DNA of 64,000 bases from Stenopsyche tienmushanensis. Its lineage: Eukaryota > Arthropoda > Insecta > Trichoptera > Stenopsychidae. A model generated the notes under the pieces. It was not told the origin of the DNA. It was given only the letters and a program-made list of their open reading frames with translations, and did not search any database. The DNA is taken from the NCBI GenBank assembly GCA_008973525.1, contig WACJ01000075.1:620001-684000 (forward strand), read 5' to 3'. Positions 14,280 to 26,330 of the stretch are shown here, one piece after another (the stretch's first letter is position 1; each line of letters opens with the position of its first letter). The position numbers were made by a program, and so were the translations under genes.

Positions 14280-15013
14280 ATGCAATTTTTTTGCATAAGA
14301 TCATCATTTGTCAAGCGTCAGCTTTTCCTAACGTATTGCACGTCCATGTACACGGGAGAACTTTGGACACAGTTCCGGCAGAGCAGCATGCGACAGCTAC
14401 GGGTGCAATATAACAATTGTTATAGAGCACTATTCGGGCTGCCCAGGAGTTGTAGTGCATCGGGAATGTTCCTCTACGGGCGCATTCCCCAACTCGAGGC
14501 GCTCCTTCGTAGAGCTGCAGTGTCTATGAAGTGCCGCGTCTTCTCTTCAGGAAACGCCTTAGTGAGATCAGCATCGATCGACCTCGCCTCTATCCTATTT
14601 AAGAGGTGGATAGGGTTAATATTTAGGCCCCCCTAAATATCTTCTTAATTCTTATATTATTATTATTCTCTAATTTTTTAATTGCTAATGTTTTTTTTTT
14701 TTTTTTTATTATATATTAATATTTATGCATATTTTTATTTTGTTTTCTAAAAATTTGATTATTCTTTTATTTATCGTTATTAATTTTTTATTTTTTATGA
14801 TTAATTTCATTTATATTTATTTTATTTTATATTTTTATTATTTTTATTATATTTATATGTATTTTATTTTATTTTTTTTATCTTTATTTTATTTTATATT
14901 TATCTTTTATTTTACATTATTTTTTTTTTTTTACATTGTATTTCATTTCACTTGTTTTTATGTAATATGGCGTAAGCTGTGAATAAATTTCTAAATAAAT
15001 AAATAAATAAATA
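14280..15013 (+). mobile_element. 5'-truncated non-LTR retrotransposon, 3' end (reverse transcriptase C-terminus and tail)
   Basis: The open frame from 14280 to a stop at 14634-14636 reads CTSMYTGELWTQFRQSSM and then QLRVQYNNCYRALFGLPRS, followed by CSASGMF. This is the C-terminal domain typical of insect CR1/Jockey/RTE-type reverse transcriptases, where a C-x-x-MY-x-x-x-LW pattern precedes a YN-x-x-x-R segment and an RSCSAS-type segment. It is followed by about 350 bp of extremely T-rich 3' untranslated DNA (14640-14960) and then GAATAAATTTCTAAATAAAT running into AAAT tandem repeats at 14990-15013, the microsatellite tail of such elements. The endonuclease and polymerase core are missing, so this is a dead 5'-truncated copy. 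The low-complexity frame at 14725-14982 is not a protein gene. Confidence 0.8.
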
Positions 15014-15054
15014 CGCATATAACAATACACATATTTATGATCGTGCTTTGGACA

Positions 15055-15320
15055 ACAGACTATCAGACCCCGACGGAGAAGGGTTAGTTGAATAAATACG
15101 TTATGCTGATTGTTTGACATTTTATTGATAGCCTACAGCACCTACCTCCTTTCGACTTCTGTCACCGAGCGAATTAAATCATAAACGTGCTTCCGTCGTT
15201 CATCGCAGCCGACTCGTGGGTCGGGAACATTGTTACGGTCTGTGCCGCGATTGAACACGAATCGCGCCAAGATGTTCAACGGCGGGTTTGCATGCGATCA
15301 AGTCGCAACGATGAAGATAG
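15055..15320 (+). repeat. LTR-like dispersed repeat, copy A
   Basis: Shares a GACTATCAGACCCCG-type start, GGAGAAGG, a TGAATAAATAC block, GTCGTTCATCGCA and a GTGGGTCGGGAAC-type segment with 43770-44160 in the same orientation and order. The AATAAA in the middle and GC-richer downstream part resemble a retroelement LTR with its leader, but no TG...CA boundaries or pol genes were found. It starts right after the tail of the non-LTR element. Function and family unresolved. Confidence 0.5.
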
Positions 15321-17129
15321 CAATTTTCAGGTATGGCATCCGATTGCGACCTGTTCATTCGTCATATCAGCGGTCCGAAAAGCGGACCAATTGAGCATAC
15401 TTACATTTTGGCTACTCCGTCTTCTCTTAGGACTTTTTGCGACATTTTCTATGATCTTTGTGATCAACGTAGTATCTAGACGCTTTCTATCATAGTATTT
15501 TTTTACAACAGTAATCGGCATCTATATGTTAGGTCTGGTACTTTTGGAACTATCTTTGTATATTATTTTAAAACATTTATATACTTATTTTTATACATAG
15601 ATACTTGCCACGGGCGCGTCAAAAGCCAATTTTGTCGAGGCTTTATATTGTATATTATATTCAATCTAAATGTACTTTTAACGTTGAGTAAGAATAAATA
15701 TATATTTAAATTGTGATTTTTTAAGCATAATGTTATATTATCGAAATTATAAATAATATCAGGATAGTAAATGAAGATCAGAAGAGCAAAAAAAATCAGC
15801 TTGGATGCTTATTTGCAAATTAAAAAAAAACATAGAACCAACTGCGAGACTTTAATGACGAGCCGCTTCCTCAAATATGATCAAATTCAGCTCAAGGACG
15901 GCGAAGAAAATATATGTGCCTTCAATCAAAACTACTATAATTGCATTTTTCTCATACCCCCACCCCCCCTCTTTGAACGGTTTTTACACATGCTAGAAAG
16001 AAGGGGTCAATCAATATTTATTTATTCAATAGTAGTTGTAAGCCGGCCATTGAGATAGTATGTTCATTTAAGATTAATATTATATACTTATGGAATCGAT
16101 ATTTGAAACATTTCAATTTGAAACACCCTGTATCTAGATGGAGTTCAAACACACTGAGGACACAAAGCCAGTTATCATAATTATCTCATCTGTTCCGTTC
16201 GTGTACAATACACTCCAGTCGAAACTCAACACTAAGACTAGTCGCCTGTGTACAATCTCATTACATCCAGAAGAAACACATGTGAGTTATTCATAAAACG
16301 CTGCATCACTATTCTTCAACATCCACAACAAATAATAGAAACTGTGCCACTGTGAACCAAACAAAAATTCAGGAAACAAACTTGCGCAGTCTTACCCCCT
16401 TTTTTCGTTCCTTATGCATTTTTTATGATTTCACATCGGGCCGTGGACCTTCGGTATAAGGCGAATTCTCAATGAACTGTAAAAACCGAATTGAAAGCAT
16501 CGGCGTAAATAAATCGATTGACTCCTTTCGGTTATGGTTGTTTATGGAGGTACGAGGCAAGAAACGAGCTCCCAATCGGTGTCATACAACTGTGAAAATA
16601 CTGCGAGGAATTCTATAAGAAAAACGTGAATATTTTACGCCGAAATATGTTCAAAAATTCCGAAACGTTCCGCAAATTTTTTGCGCAAAACGTACACGTT
16701 AGAAGAGTAGTATGAACAATTTTATATGACTAAGGAGACCTTGGAATGGCTCGTTTCATAGGCAGCCTTCGCCACCAATTACGGACTGCCATCATCAACG
16801 ACATCATCAAGCGACATACTTAAATTAGAAAAAAAATCTGCGAACTGTATAGAACTGTATGTTATCCAACAGCCAAAATATTATCTTATCAGACAATTCA
16901 GACGTTAATACTTCATATCAAATCAGCTGTTTCCGTGTCAATAAACATAGCAACGGTGCATTGGACAATCATGATTTACTTGTTTTAATAATTTAGCTAA
17001 CCTAATCATCGTGCAAATAAACACATAGAGACGATACTAATTCACTTCAATATTACCTTATACTTGCCATATTAATTTTCATTTTTGTTTGAATTTATGC
17101 AAAAAGTGGTCTTTAAAAAATCAACAAAT
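15321..17129. other. Non-coding stretch
   Basis: No gene supported. The frame at 15187-15495 extends out of the repeat and the frame at 15771-16058 has no recognisable domain. Confidence 0.4.
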
Positions 17130-18115
17130 TTAAGGGGGGCAATCGGTTTAGATGCTCGAAAATGATAGTGATAAAATAATCGTATCATTTTAAATTTTTG
17201 ACATTATTTCACTACAAATTTAAAGTGCTAATTTATTTTATTTTTTAAAAAACAAAATGGCGGAGTTATAAGCATATTATAGTAAATTTAGTAGGCTTTT
17301 TAGTTAAACTTTCATATTTTTTACCATTTTCTTGATAAGTTTTACCCCAAAAAAATAATTTATTTAGGCGAAAAACTTGAAACTTTAGCTTAGTTGATTA
17401 AATAATATTATAGTAAGAAACATCCCAAAATTTCAGTCAGATCGATCAACAACTTTTTAAGCTGCAACTGGCGAACATTTTGAAAATGCAGTTTCGAGAT
17501 AATCTCGTTAAAAGTTTCAATGCGATAAAACTATCAATTTTAGTGACTTACCGATCAACCAATGATTTCAGGTGCATATAATAGATCTTCTCAAAAAGTT
17601 GATTATCTTCGATAAACTGTTGTTTTTGGACTATACTAGCTAATTTTGTCTCAGAAAGACGGTTCTACCTCGCTACCCACGCTACATCGGTATTTTCAGC
17701 AAAGGCTTTACAGTAGGTACCAATAATTATATTTGATGTATTCATTATCTTCAAAACGAAACTGTAGTCGTTATTAATTATCCCAGTAGCAATGTATGTT
17801 AATATTTCAATGATTTTTACACCAGAATGCAGGTGCTTTGGAGCCAGTCGCCAAACCATCGAGTTAAAACATTCATTAGCATTTTGGGTGTGGCGACCCG
17901 AGCATCTTTGAAGTAATTCATCCCTGGACAAATCTTTATAAATTGATAAGAGATGCTGTTTTATCTCTTGACCAAGGAATGGAGTCAGATCTTCAAACTT
18001 TGGATATTTTTTAAAGCAATGGTTTTCTGCCATTTGCACCAGCTTTTGACTCCAGTCGGGTCTTTTTTCTAAATTCCTCGAACTTTTCTACCTTTCGTTC
18101 CTTTATTAAGATATT
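17130..18115 (-). mobile_element. TTAA-type (Kolobok/Mutator-like domain) transposon remnant, copy E1
   Basis: The minus strand has an open frame (18039 down to 17665, 124 aa) beginning MQMAENHCFKKYPKF and containing LSRDELLQRCSGRHTQNANE, then CFNSMVWRLAPKHLHSG. The TQN-x-NE-x-x-N-x-x-VW-x-x-x-PK pattern is that of the 'Mutator-like transposase' domain in many uncharacterised insect and cnidarian transposon proteins. The element ends at its 3' side with GGGGGG next to TTAA (17130-17133), the target-site sequence used by Kolobok and piggyBac elements. Similarity to E2 (30055-31209) covers about 1 kb, from 17134 to about 18115, in inverted orientation. Only a fragment of the transposase remains, so it is non-autonomous. 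The exact superfamily is inferred. Confidence 0.7.
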
Positions 18116-19405
18116 TTGACTATTTTTTTTTAAATTCACATGAAAAACGAATTAAACCATTATCTTTATTGGATATAAGCAATTTCCTTTAGAAGACTTC
18201 TTCGTTTAGTGGTTTCCTATTTTTTAAATACTTTAATTACCGAAATTAATACTAATTCGTTATAGAAAATTCAATCGAGTTTCATAATTCATAAATGCAC
18301 ATATTAACTTTTTGAATAGATACAAAATTCCCACAGTGGAAAGTATTATCACTATCTCATAAATTTTATGGAAAAATTATCTATGGTATAGGACGTACAA
18401 TGTCAAATATATGTATTTGTTTAAACCTTTATAAAATTCGTTACTAGACTTTCAAGAGTAAGCTGAAAATAAGCCTTATATAAACTCTCCAGGGACACAA
18501 TATCTGATGTACGCGATTAGCTTATCAACGTGTGTAAACATATTTACGCGATAGTTGAATACTCCGCGCAAAAATCTCCACACTTAGATCAAGAATTAAT
18601 CAATGGTTTCGGTGAAAATTCTTTTGATTTCAATTTGGATTTTGATATGAATATTAACTATTTATCAAGCATAATTACTGTGCATTTAAGCATATATTCA
18701 CATATAATACTCAAGGTGTCATGCATTACATATAAAACACCTCGCCATACGATCTATATTAAAGGCATTCGATGTTAATATAGCTTTCTTAATAGGGATT
18801 GAATTAAATGCATATATTTTTATGATTTTCTATCATTTTTCGGTTAAAAACGAACATGCTATGGACAATTGTTACTATGTTGATATATTTTTGAATACAA
18901 TTGTACCTTCAATTGTTACTCCAGACAAAAATATCTCAGGATGATTTCGACACGGAATACAATTTAAAAAGGTCATTCAGGGATCAAAAGGCCTCAGCCA
19001 AATCCGGTGTGGAAGAATAACCAAAGGTCAACACACAAACAAGGGTCAAACAATTAACCATTCCTCAATGGAAGCCCATTCATTCTACTCTTTAAAAAAG
19101 CTTAATAATCTCGAGCTTAAAATGTGACCTTTTCAATGAAATTTAATTCAGCGTTATTATGACATATTATTTAGCACTTTACTGCTTAAATAATATATAA
19201 TACAAGCGCATTTAATATTAATATTCGCACCAAAATGTGGAGAAATAAGATTTGCGTGGTGGATTGAAGTAAAAACCATTATCATTTAATAAATATTGCT
19301 GGTATAAAACCTACATTTTTTATTTATTTTACAAATAGGTAACATTAATTATTTCTAAATAGACGTATTCGTTGCAATGCTACGTCTCGCACAAACGTCT
19401 GCCTA
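18116..19405. other. AT-rich non-coding stretch
   Basis: No gene supported. The plus-strand frame at 18530-18778 has no recognisable domain. Confidence 0.4.
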
Positions 19406-19665
19406 CACAAACAATATTTTTACTATAGTTATGTTATTCCCGCAAGCGTAAACAATAAATTGACAAAGTTTTATTGCAATCGGATGAACGGTATGGCAGC
19501 GCATTAAATACGGACAAACAAACATTGATTTTTATATACAATATTAAGACTATGACTATGTTACTCGCGTAATCATTAGCAATACGTGGACGAAGTTTGA
19601 TCACAATCTGATAAACGGTATGGCAGCGTATTGCATACGAACAAACAAAGATTAATGTTTATATA
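19406..19665 (+). repeat. Diverged tandem duplication, two units of about 130 bp
   Basis: Two adjacent copies each run from an ACAA(A/T)AT-type start through ACTATG/ATAGTTATGTTA, a GACAAAGTTT/GACGAAGTTT block, AACGGTATGGCAGCG, and ACAAACAAA to a TTTATATA end. The 15-bp AACGGTATGGCAGCG is identical in both. The 'gacggacaaacaaac' style resembles 3' regions of non-LTR retrotransposons, so the pair may be a piece of one. Confidence 0.65.
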
Positions 19666-21042
19666 TTAGATTTGCAGGTTTCAAATTTTTTTTTATGAAA
19701 TTCGGCAACAACATCATCGCGGTAGACTGGAGTTTTGTTCACTTACAATATTAAAACAACAAAATGAGAAAGAATCAGCTTTGTAGGAATAATCACACAA
19801 ATAATGTCACTGCCTCTCGTATTATAAGCTGATCGTATTTTATGGATACACTCTAATTATTGCCTGTAAACTGAGTGAATGAATCTGAGCAGGTACACTA
19901 GGAGCATCATCCACAGAGAAGGACCTTTATCATTATTAATTATGGCTTAGGGATAAATAGGGATACAATAGATAGGACCACTTTTCATCATAGGTTTACC
20001 AATTATACTTGCAATCTTATAATAGCTTAAGAGCAATTGATATTTTAACCAGATTCTTTTAGTCTTAATTCCACATATGATATTGTTGAAATGTATTATT
20101 ATATAACCGTATAAAAAATGCGATATATTTGAGTCCATGCAAATTTTTAAATACTGAATGCATGTAAATGTGTATGAAATATCCAAGATTCGTTATGGTG
20201 TGAGGTGTTATTAAAAACTACACATTGTGGAGAGAAGAGCGAAGTAAAATCTATACAAAGAATCTATACATAGAAAAATCGCCTTTACCACTAATAGGTG
20301 AATGCCTTTCTGATGGGGATGGTTTCTTTGTGTGATATCGAGTCATAAAATAGAGTGTCTAAATATTTAAATAAAAATAAATGGAATAAAACACGCTTTA
20401 AACGAGCCAAATTTGAATGCCAATATCGACATAAAGTGGATGTTAAAATTTTAATGCAATACGAAAGTCATCAAAATAGTTCCTCCATTGTCAAGAATGT
20501 CAATAGTCAAAAATTGACGTGTATCGACGTTCGCAAAAAGGTGAAAAGAGACACATCCAATTTTAACAAGATATCGAATATCCAATATACATGTCATACC
20601 CGTTTTATTTTATATCATATCTTGAGCGTATTTTTCTTGTATAAGTGAAATATTATTCTTTCCATCCCTCTGAAAAAATGCTCGCATACGGAACCCTCCT
20701 AAGTACTTTAAAAATAAACCAATACGGATGCTTTGAAAATATTTTTTTAGTGTTTTATTCCATCAAATATTCCCCAGGGTAAATGTGCGCCATTAACGCA
20801 CCATATTTATAGCCCCTGAGCTGAGCCAAACACCAGCTTTTAATTAATTTGATGGCAGCAAATTCATATCTCCTGTCATTTTATTTTGGATGTATATCCG
20901 TTTCCATTAATTTGAAAATATTTTGTCACTGTTTAATCTCAAACGTGAGCGATTATCTTACTAATCAATCAATATTTTTGTGCCATTTCATCAAAGATTC
21001 ATAATCAATGTATATTAATATCAACCTGTTCAAATATTTCAG
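19666..21042. other. Region upstream of G1
   Basis: No gene supported in 19947-20186 or 20355-20648. The last bases before 21043 (TTCAAATATTTCAG) form a good splice acceptor, so a non-coding first exon of G1 may lie somewhere in this stretch; I could not locate it. Confidence 0.4.
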
Positions 21043-23566
21043 ATAACATCAGTAATAATGTTCTCACCTAATTGGCGCCGTCCAGAATCTGTTTCGATTC
21101 CCCAAGTCTGGAGAAAATTCGAAAAAACGACCAAGGATGGAAAAAATCTCAAATTCAAAATTCAGGATGCCACAGAAGATTTATACGATGATATAGTGAG
21201 TTTGATGGTCGATTATTTTCTTAGAGATGAACCATGGATGACTGCTGCAGGTTTTATATTTATTTCTTATTTAAAATTATATTAACGATTCCTTGTAACA
21301 GTTGTTGCCTATTTCATGTGATCATTTGAACACAATATTTTTAACCTATTTAAGGCAGCGGTTCTTAAACAGGAGTCCGCGGACCCCTAGGGGTCCACGA
21401 TCCGCGAAGGAAATTTTGCTCCAAGAGGGGGTCCGCGGACTACATAAGTTTAAGAAGCGCTGATTTAAGGGATCATCTCACTTTGACGGCCCAAAAAATA
21501 GTCAATTTTATATAATACTATACTCTTATATAACACTAAAAATATAAATTCATAATTAAAAAAATATATATTATATCGTTTTTAAAACAGCAAAATGACA
21601 TGTCAAAAAAGATACAAATTCGCAGCATTCATCAATTTTATCATTCAGACTTACCTGAAACAAAAAGTTAAAAAGATTCTTAATCTGTATGAGTGTCGCT
21701 ATTATATAATATAACACTCAATCAATATTTTTTGTTCAAAAATAACAAAATGGCACTGTTTTGAAAAAAAAATTGGAAAAATACACCTTTTTTTGGGGGT
21801 ATTTTTTTATGTAAAATGTAAGATAAAATAAATATTTTGGCCTTATTTTTTCTAAATGCCATAGTTATATATGTAAAATGAGCTCATAAAATTTCAGACC
21901 AATTGGCGACTTGGTTTTTCGAAATTCTTTCAACGCCACATTCAAAAATTTCGTTGCGAAAAAAAAATACGTTTTGATATCAAATATTATACACACGCGT
22001 TGAAACTCTCAGTTATTTTAGGTATTCAAACCAAGGCATCTTTCCAGTAAATCATCAGAAGATAATTATCCATAAATGGGTCTTAATAATTGCTAAACTG
22101 TCTCATAGAGAGCAGGAGGATGCTTGTAAAATATAACGATCTTATAGTTGCATGTTTCTGCCATTCGCACTAAAAATCTGCGCCTTTCAAACAGTGTGAA
22201 TGCTGAGGGCTTAATCAGTTGAAATTTTATAATTATATGTGTCCCATATAGCATTTCTCATATTTTTTATTGAGTCAGAATGTCGGCGGACAACTAAGCC
22301 ATAATAATTGGATGAATCTCTTATCAATTTATTCGTAAGCTATTCGATTTTCGAAACACTTTATATAGAGATTTTTCTTTTTGTGCCCTTACTATCCACT
22401 TGCTAATTTGCTCCCCTCTGACCTGCAAACAAAAGCAGGCATTGGGACAAGTCTGCGACCGCAGCGGTCTCAGAGCCATTGGGGCGCAATCTGGGTGAAG
22501 TGATTATTTCGAGCGCATTTTGCGAATTAGTTGTAAAGTATTGAATAATCCAAATTTCTTCACCAAAATTATAGGCGACACATTTTTTGAGATATGTCCT
22601 TTCGAAAAATGAAATTAAAAAAAACCATTTTGACGCGATAAAGTGAGATGACCCCTTAATATAAGCAAAATAGAATGACAATGTTTAACTTTTATAATTA
22701 TATATTTATGATAATATCCAAAGTGTCCATATGGTCACGCTCATAGTTTGTGCAATTTAAATAATTGAATTTTAAGCTTTCTATATTAAATATATAACTA
22801 TAATGCTATAAAAATATAACAGGAGTAGGAGGAGATCCCCCATCGCTGGAAATATTCAAAGGATACGTCACAGAATATGTATTTCCGCAAAAAGCTACAC
22901 TGGTGTGTGTCCTAGATGAAGATGATGAACCTAATAAAGGCGACAAACAAAAATTAGTTGGATGTAATTTAACAGGAATTTGCTTACAAAACGATGATGA
23001 ATTCGATGAATCTGTGAGTTATGCTTATTCAAAATAAAATATGTATTGATATTGCGCTACCTAATGTTGGGATGCGTATTGCATGATATTTGACATTGAT
23101 TATGTATCAATAAATGTTCTTAAAATATAATTAAAGATCACATCTGCGTCTTTCGAAAAATTACAATCGATATTTATCGAAATGAAAAAAAATTGTCCTG
23201 ATGTGTACGAGAAATATAAAGTTGAAGCTTACATGAGTGCATTTGGACTATGTGTTCATCCTGCATACAGAGGTCTCTACATATCTGCAGAATTATTAGC
23301 AGCAAGGTATTTATTATTAAATATAACTGATTGCCATTTTTTCATGTAATTGCAATTAATTTTTAACTTGCAGAGCTCCATTGTGCAAAGCAATTGGTAT
23401 AAAATTAACCAGCACCATATTTACTGCAACTGCCTCACAGAAGGCAGCAACAAAAGTGAATTTTGTCGAAGACGCCTCTGTTTCATATGAGCACCTCAGC
23501 AAAATCAGTGGATTGACTTTCCCGAATTGTGTCAATTGTAAATTAATGAGCTTAAAAATAGATTGA
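21043..23566 (+). CDS. G1: arylalkylamine N-acetyltransferase-like protein (GNAT fold) with altered acetyl-CoA loop
   Basis: Four coding exons: 21058-21250, 22823-23013, 23137-23306, 23374-23566 (stop TGA), 248 aa, introns 1572, 123 and 67 nt in phases 1, 0, 2, the same pattern as G2-G4. A splice acceptor at 21041-21042 precedes the ATG at 21058, implying an upstream 5' UTR exon. The family transfers acetyl from acetyl-CoA to amines in the cytosol. The N-terminus (SIPQVWRKFEKTTKDGKNLK, KIQDATE) and DYFLRDEPW (Glu58, in the region of the catalytic glutamate described for Drosophila Dat) match the family. Motif A reads GLCVHPAYRGLYISAELL at residues 165-182: where G2 and G3 have RGFG(I/M)G, G1 has RGLYIS (173-178), losing both glycines. 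Motif B keeps ATASQKAATK but the usual GY is NF (214-215). No canonical AATAAA lies close behind the stop. An altered or inactive enzyme is possible; a divergent active one is not excluded. Confidence 0.85.
21348..21470. mobile_element. 107-bp hAT MITE with 8-bp target duplication
   Basis: The element (21356-21462) begins CAGCGGTTCTTAAAC and ends GTTTAAGAAGCGCTG, a 15-bp terminal inverted repeat with one mismatch and the CAG/CTG ends typical of hAT elements. It is flanked by a perfect 8-bp direct repeat ATTTAAGG (21348-21355, 21463-21470), the hAT target duplication length. The interior is a GC-rich palindrome (GTCCGCGGAC twice, CCCCTAGGGG). It has no coding capacity and sits in G1 intron 1. 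Confidence 0.92.
21465..22659 (-). mobile_element. TTAA-type transposon remnant E3 in G1 intron 1
   Basis: Terminal inverted repeats GGGATCATCTCACTTT (from 21469) and its near-perfect complement ending at 22655 are each bordered by TTAA (21465-21468, 22656-22659), giving an element of about 1.19 kb. On the minus strand, broken coding pieces read AIWDTYNYKIST (about 22210-22250), MAETCNYK (about 22150-22175) and LSSDDLLERCLG (about 22030-22070), counterparts of MAENHCFK and LSRDELLQRCSG in E1. So E3 belongs to the same transposase family but is much more diverged, with many stops. The minus frame at 22403-22681 is part of it, not a gene. Confidence 0.8.
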
Positions 23567-26330
23567 ATTCTACTTTATTAGTCCCAATTATAATAGAAAT
23601 ATATGTAAACGATCATTATTATTATGAACAATTACCCGTTGAATTTAGATAGATTATATGCGTATGTATAAATATTTACGAAATTCTATTGCTGAATATA
23701 TTTTTCTTCTTTCGCCATAGCCTTAATGATATTTTTTCGCCTGTAATCTCTGAACATATCGTCAAATAACATATGGGGTCTGCGAATACTGAATGTTGGC
23801 AAAATTTTACCTCGCCGCACAATAATGAATTTTTCCTCACTTCGCCGAAGATAAATAGTACTTTAAATAGGAACATGAAGCAAATTTATGGCATATGAGA
23901 ACCATAACTGTAATCATTTTCAATTTAAAAAATAAATTGGCCCTATTTAAAACAAATAAGCCTAATCGTTCCATTAAAAATATTTTAGAATAAGGCCAAC
24001 TTTAAAATGAGCCCTGCTAAACTGATTACATTAAAATTGTTTCTTATAAATACATTTTTAAACGGCATTCCTGCCTTTATTATAAATTTTTGTCGAGCAT
24101 CTATTTTTTTTATAAAGATAATACAGAGTGTTACAAACTGCTAAAGCTTAATATTCTGGTTTGCAAAATATAAATACTGAGATTCTTCATGAAGTTGGTA
24201 ATTATTATATAAATATAGGCAATTTTACCATAATTTATAGATCCTTTTCTGCCTAAAAAATCCTATTCAAATAATTGTATCCTTGTATAATCATACAGGA
24301 AAGATATTAAGATACCAGCACCACTTAAAAGTCTCGTATGACTACCATCAAATAAGAAATATGATAATATTTTAAGACACACACCTAAAATTACGAAATT
24401 TGTCTAGAATAACATTTGCAAAATTTATCATTTATCTCACATTCTGACCCAAGAATGAAAAATTCAAACCATATTGATTACTTGTGAATTTTCAACATCA
24501 ATACAATATCTGAACGTTCAATCTATGTTATTAGAAAAACTTATAGCATGTACTTAAAAGTGTAATAAAGGGCGAACTTAAGCCCATTTCAACTGAAATT
24601 TTTGTAAGAAAAGCGATCTTCACCTAATCCTTATTTATTGTCGAGGCTTACGATGAGTGAGCAATAGTGGAATAAATTGCAATTTAAATCCAATTTTAAG
24701 ACTCTTTATGGAATTCGTTATAAATATTTGGTAATATTAACTAATGGTAACTAACGAGAAATTCAAATTTTAATATCAACTAAATTTATGACACGTACCT
24801 TTGCATTCATCTACTTAATGCACGTTCTAAGCCAGAATAGTATAAGTTCAACAAAACAATAATGTCTTAGTACCAAAGGAGGCATTAAGCTCTTTAAATG
24901 ACGCCATTAAAGTTTTTCAGTCCCATAAGTACCATCTTTTGGCCATTTAGATGCTCATCTTCCTTAATAAAAATGAACCGTAATTTGAAATAAATTTGAA
25001 TTCATAAGTATTTTTAAAGTATTTGAGTTTGATCTTTCTTCGGAATACCTGAATTTATCCACCTCTGGAACCCACAAGGTGATCGATTTACTCATTTTTA
25101 GAAAAGGGTTAAGTGTTATCTAATCCTTGCCTAAAAGCATGCCATATGCCTCTGCTTCTAAAGCCATGTTTTTCGGAACTTTCCCCTTTTTTTTCATGTG
25201 GGAATACATTTGAAGGGTTGAAATAGATATAGTCGGGGGAGGTTTTAAACGACAGTTGGCAAGACAGTGAGACATACGTATTCCAAGAACTTTTTACGTT
25301 CAAGTTGCGTGCAATAAAGTGATGATTTGTCGATGATAACTCGCACGGCGTTTTAAATTGAATTGAGACAAATTGATCATAAATATTGTCGTGTGAAAGA
25401 CTAGAAAATGTAAAGCAAGCAAATTACATGACGAGCTTTTGCAAGCGGTCGTAGTAATCCTTAATAAATATTTACAAAGGCTCTCCAAGCTGAAAGTTTT
25501 AATAGAAGGCTCTTCGCTTAATTTTTACTACAGACACTGTGAAATGCTTTCAGCTAGTTGCCATATAATATTAACCATCGTAAGAATTCCACGTCTTAAA
25601 ATACTCAATTTTCAAGTTCCTCCACTTTCGAGAAATTACATGTTTCCTAAGGAAACTTCGCGTGCATCCGCATATAGAGTTTCAACCTGTTATTTGAAGC
25701 TTTCAAAACCTTTATTATGTCGTATTTCAACTTCCGATAAGTCGTTACAAAGGCAATATCAGCTTGTAATATGTCAATGAAGAAGCGGTCCTTGTAACAC
25801 GAAAACTCAATAATACGATCTAAATATCTATGCTATCAAATAAATATATCACTCTGCTCGGTATTTAATCATCGATACATTTAAACTTTAAAAATAACAA
25901 CACAAAATGCAATTATTTATGCAACAATCTAACGCGGCCATATTACCCCATTAAAGACACACCTTACTGTACTTACTGCTATATTAAATGTGTAAAACCG
26001 GTAACTGCTACGAAAAACATCCATTATTATTTTTATTCACCCCCAACACATTACCATTTTGAGGGAGAAGGCATTCAAGGACATGTAACGGCTGTTGGGA
26101 ATTATATCCAGGGAATACCGACTAATTTCTTCAAGGCAATTAAAGAAAAACTCGAACATTTTATATGAACTTCACATTGAGCTCAAAAATTTCATTATAT
26201 TATGCATATATTTACATTATTTATCGTCCAAAGCTAGCCACAATGAAAATCTGCAAGAGATGGGTTTGTATAAGTTTTGTTTGATTACAAAATAATTGTA
26301 ATAAAGATAAATGTATGCATCTATTAACGA
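23567..26330. other. Non-coding stretch downstream of G1
   Basis: No gene supported. 24547-24680 is the second copy of a duplicated block. The frames at 25109-25303, 25300-25488 (minus) and 25439-25780, 26095-26295 (plus) show no recognisable domain. Confidence 0.4.
24547..24680 (+). repeat. Duplicated non-coding block, copy 2
   Basis: Matches 12911-13052 in the same orientation, with the shared blocks CATGTACT, AAGTGTAAT, AAGCGATC and TAATCCTTATTTATTGTCG in the same order. It is the more AT-rich copy. Confidence 0.6.

Noticed and set aside
14725..14982. 85-aa hydrophobic frame resembling a membrane protein
   Set aside because: It is a translation of T-rich, low-complexity 3' UTR of a non-LTR retrotransposon.
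22403..22681. 92-aa minus-strand frame in G1 intron 1
   Set aside because: It spans the terminal repeat of the E3 transposon and ends outside it; no domain.
25439..25780. 113-aa plus-strand open frame
   Set aside because: No recognisable motif; a chance frame is the simplest explanation.
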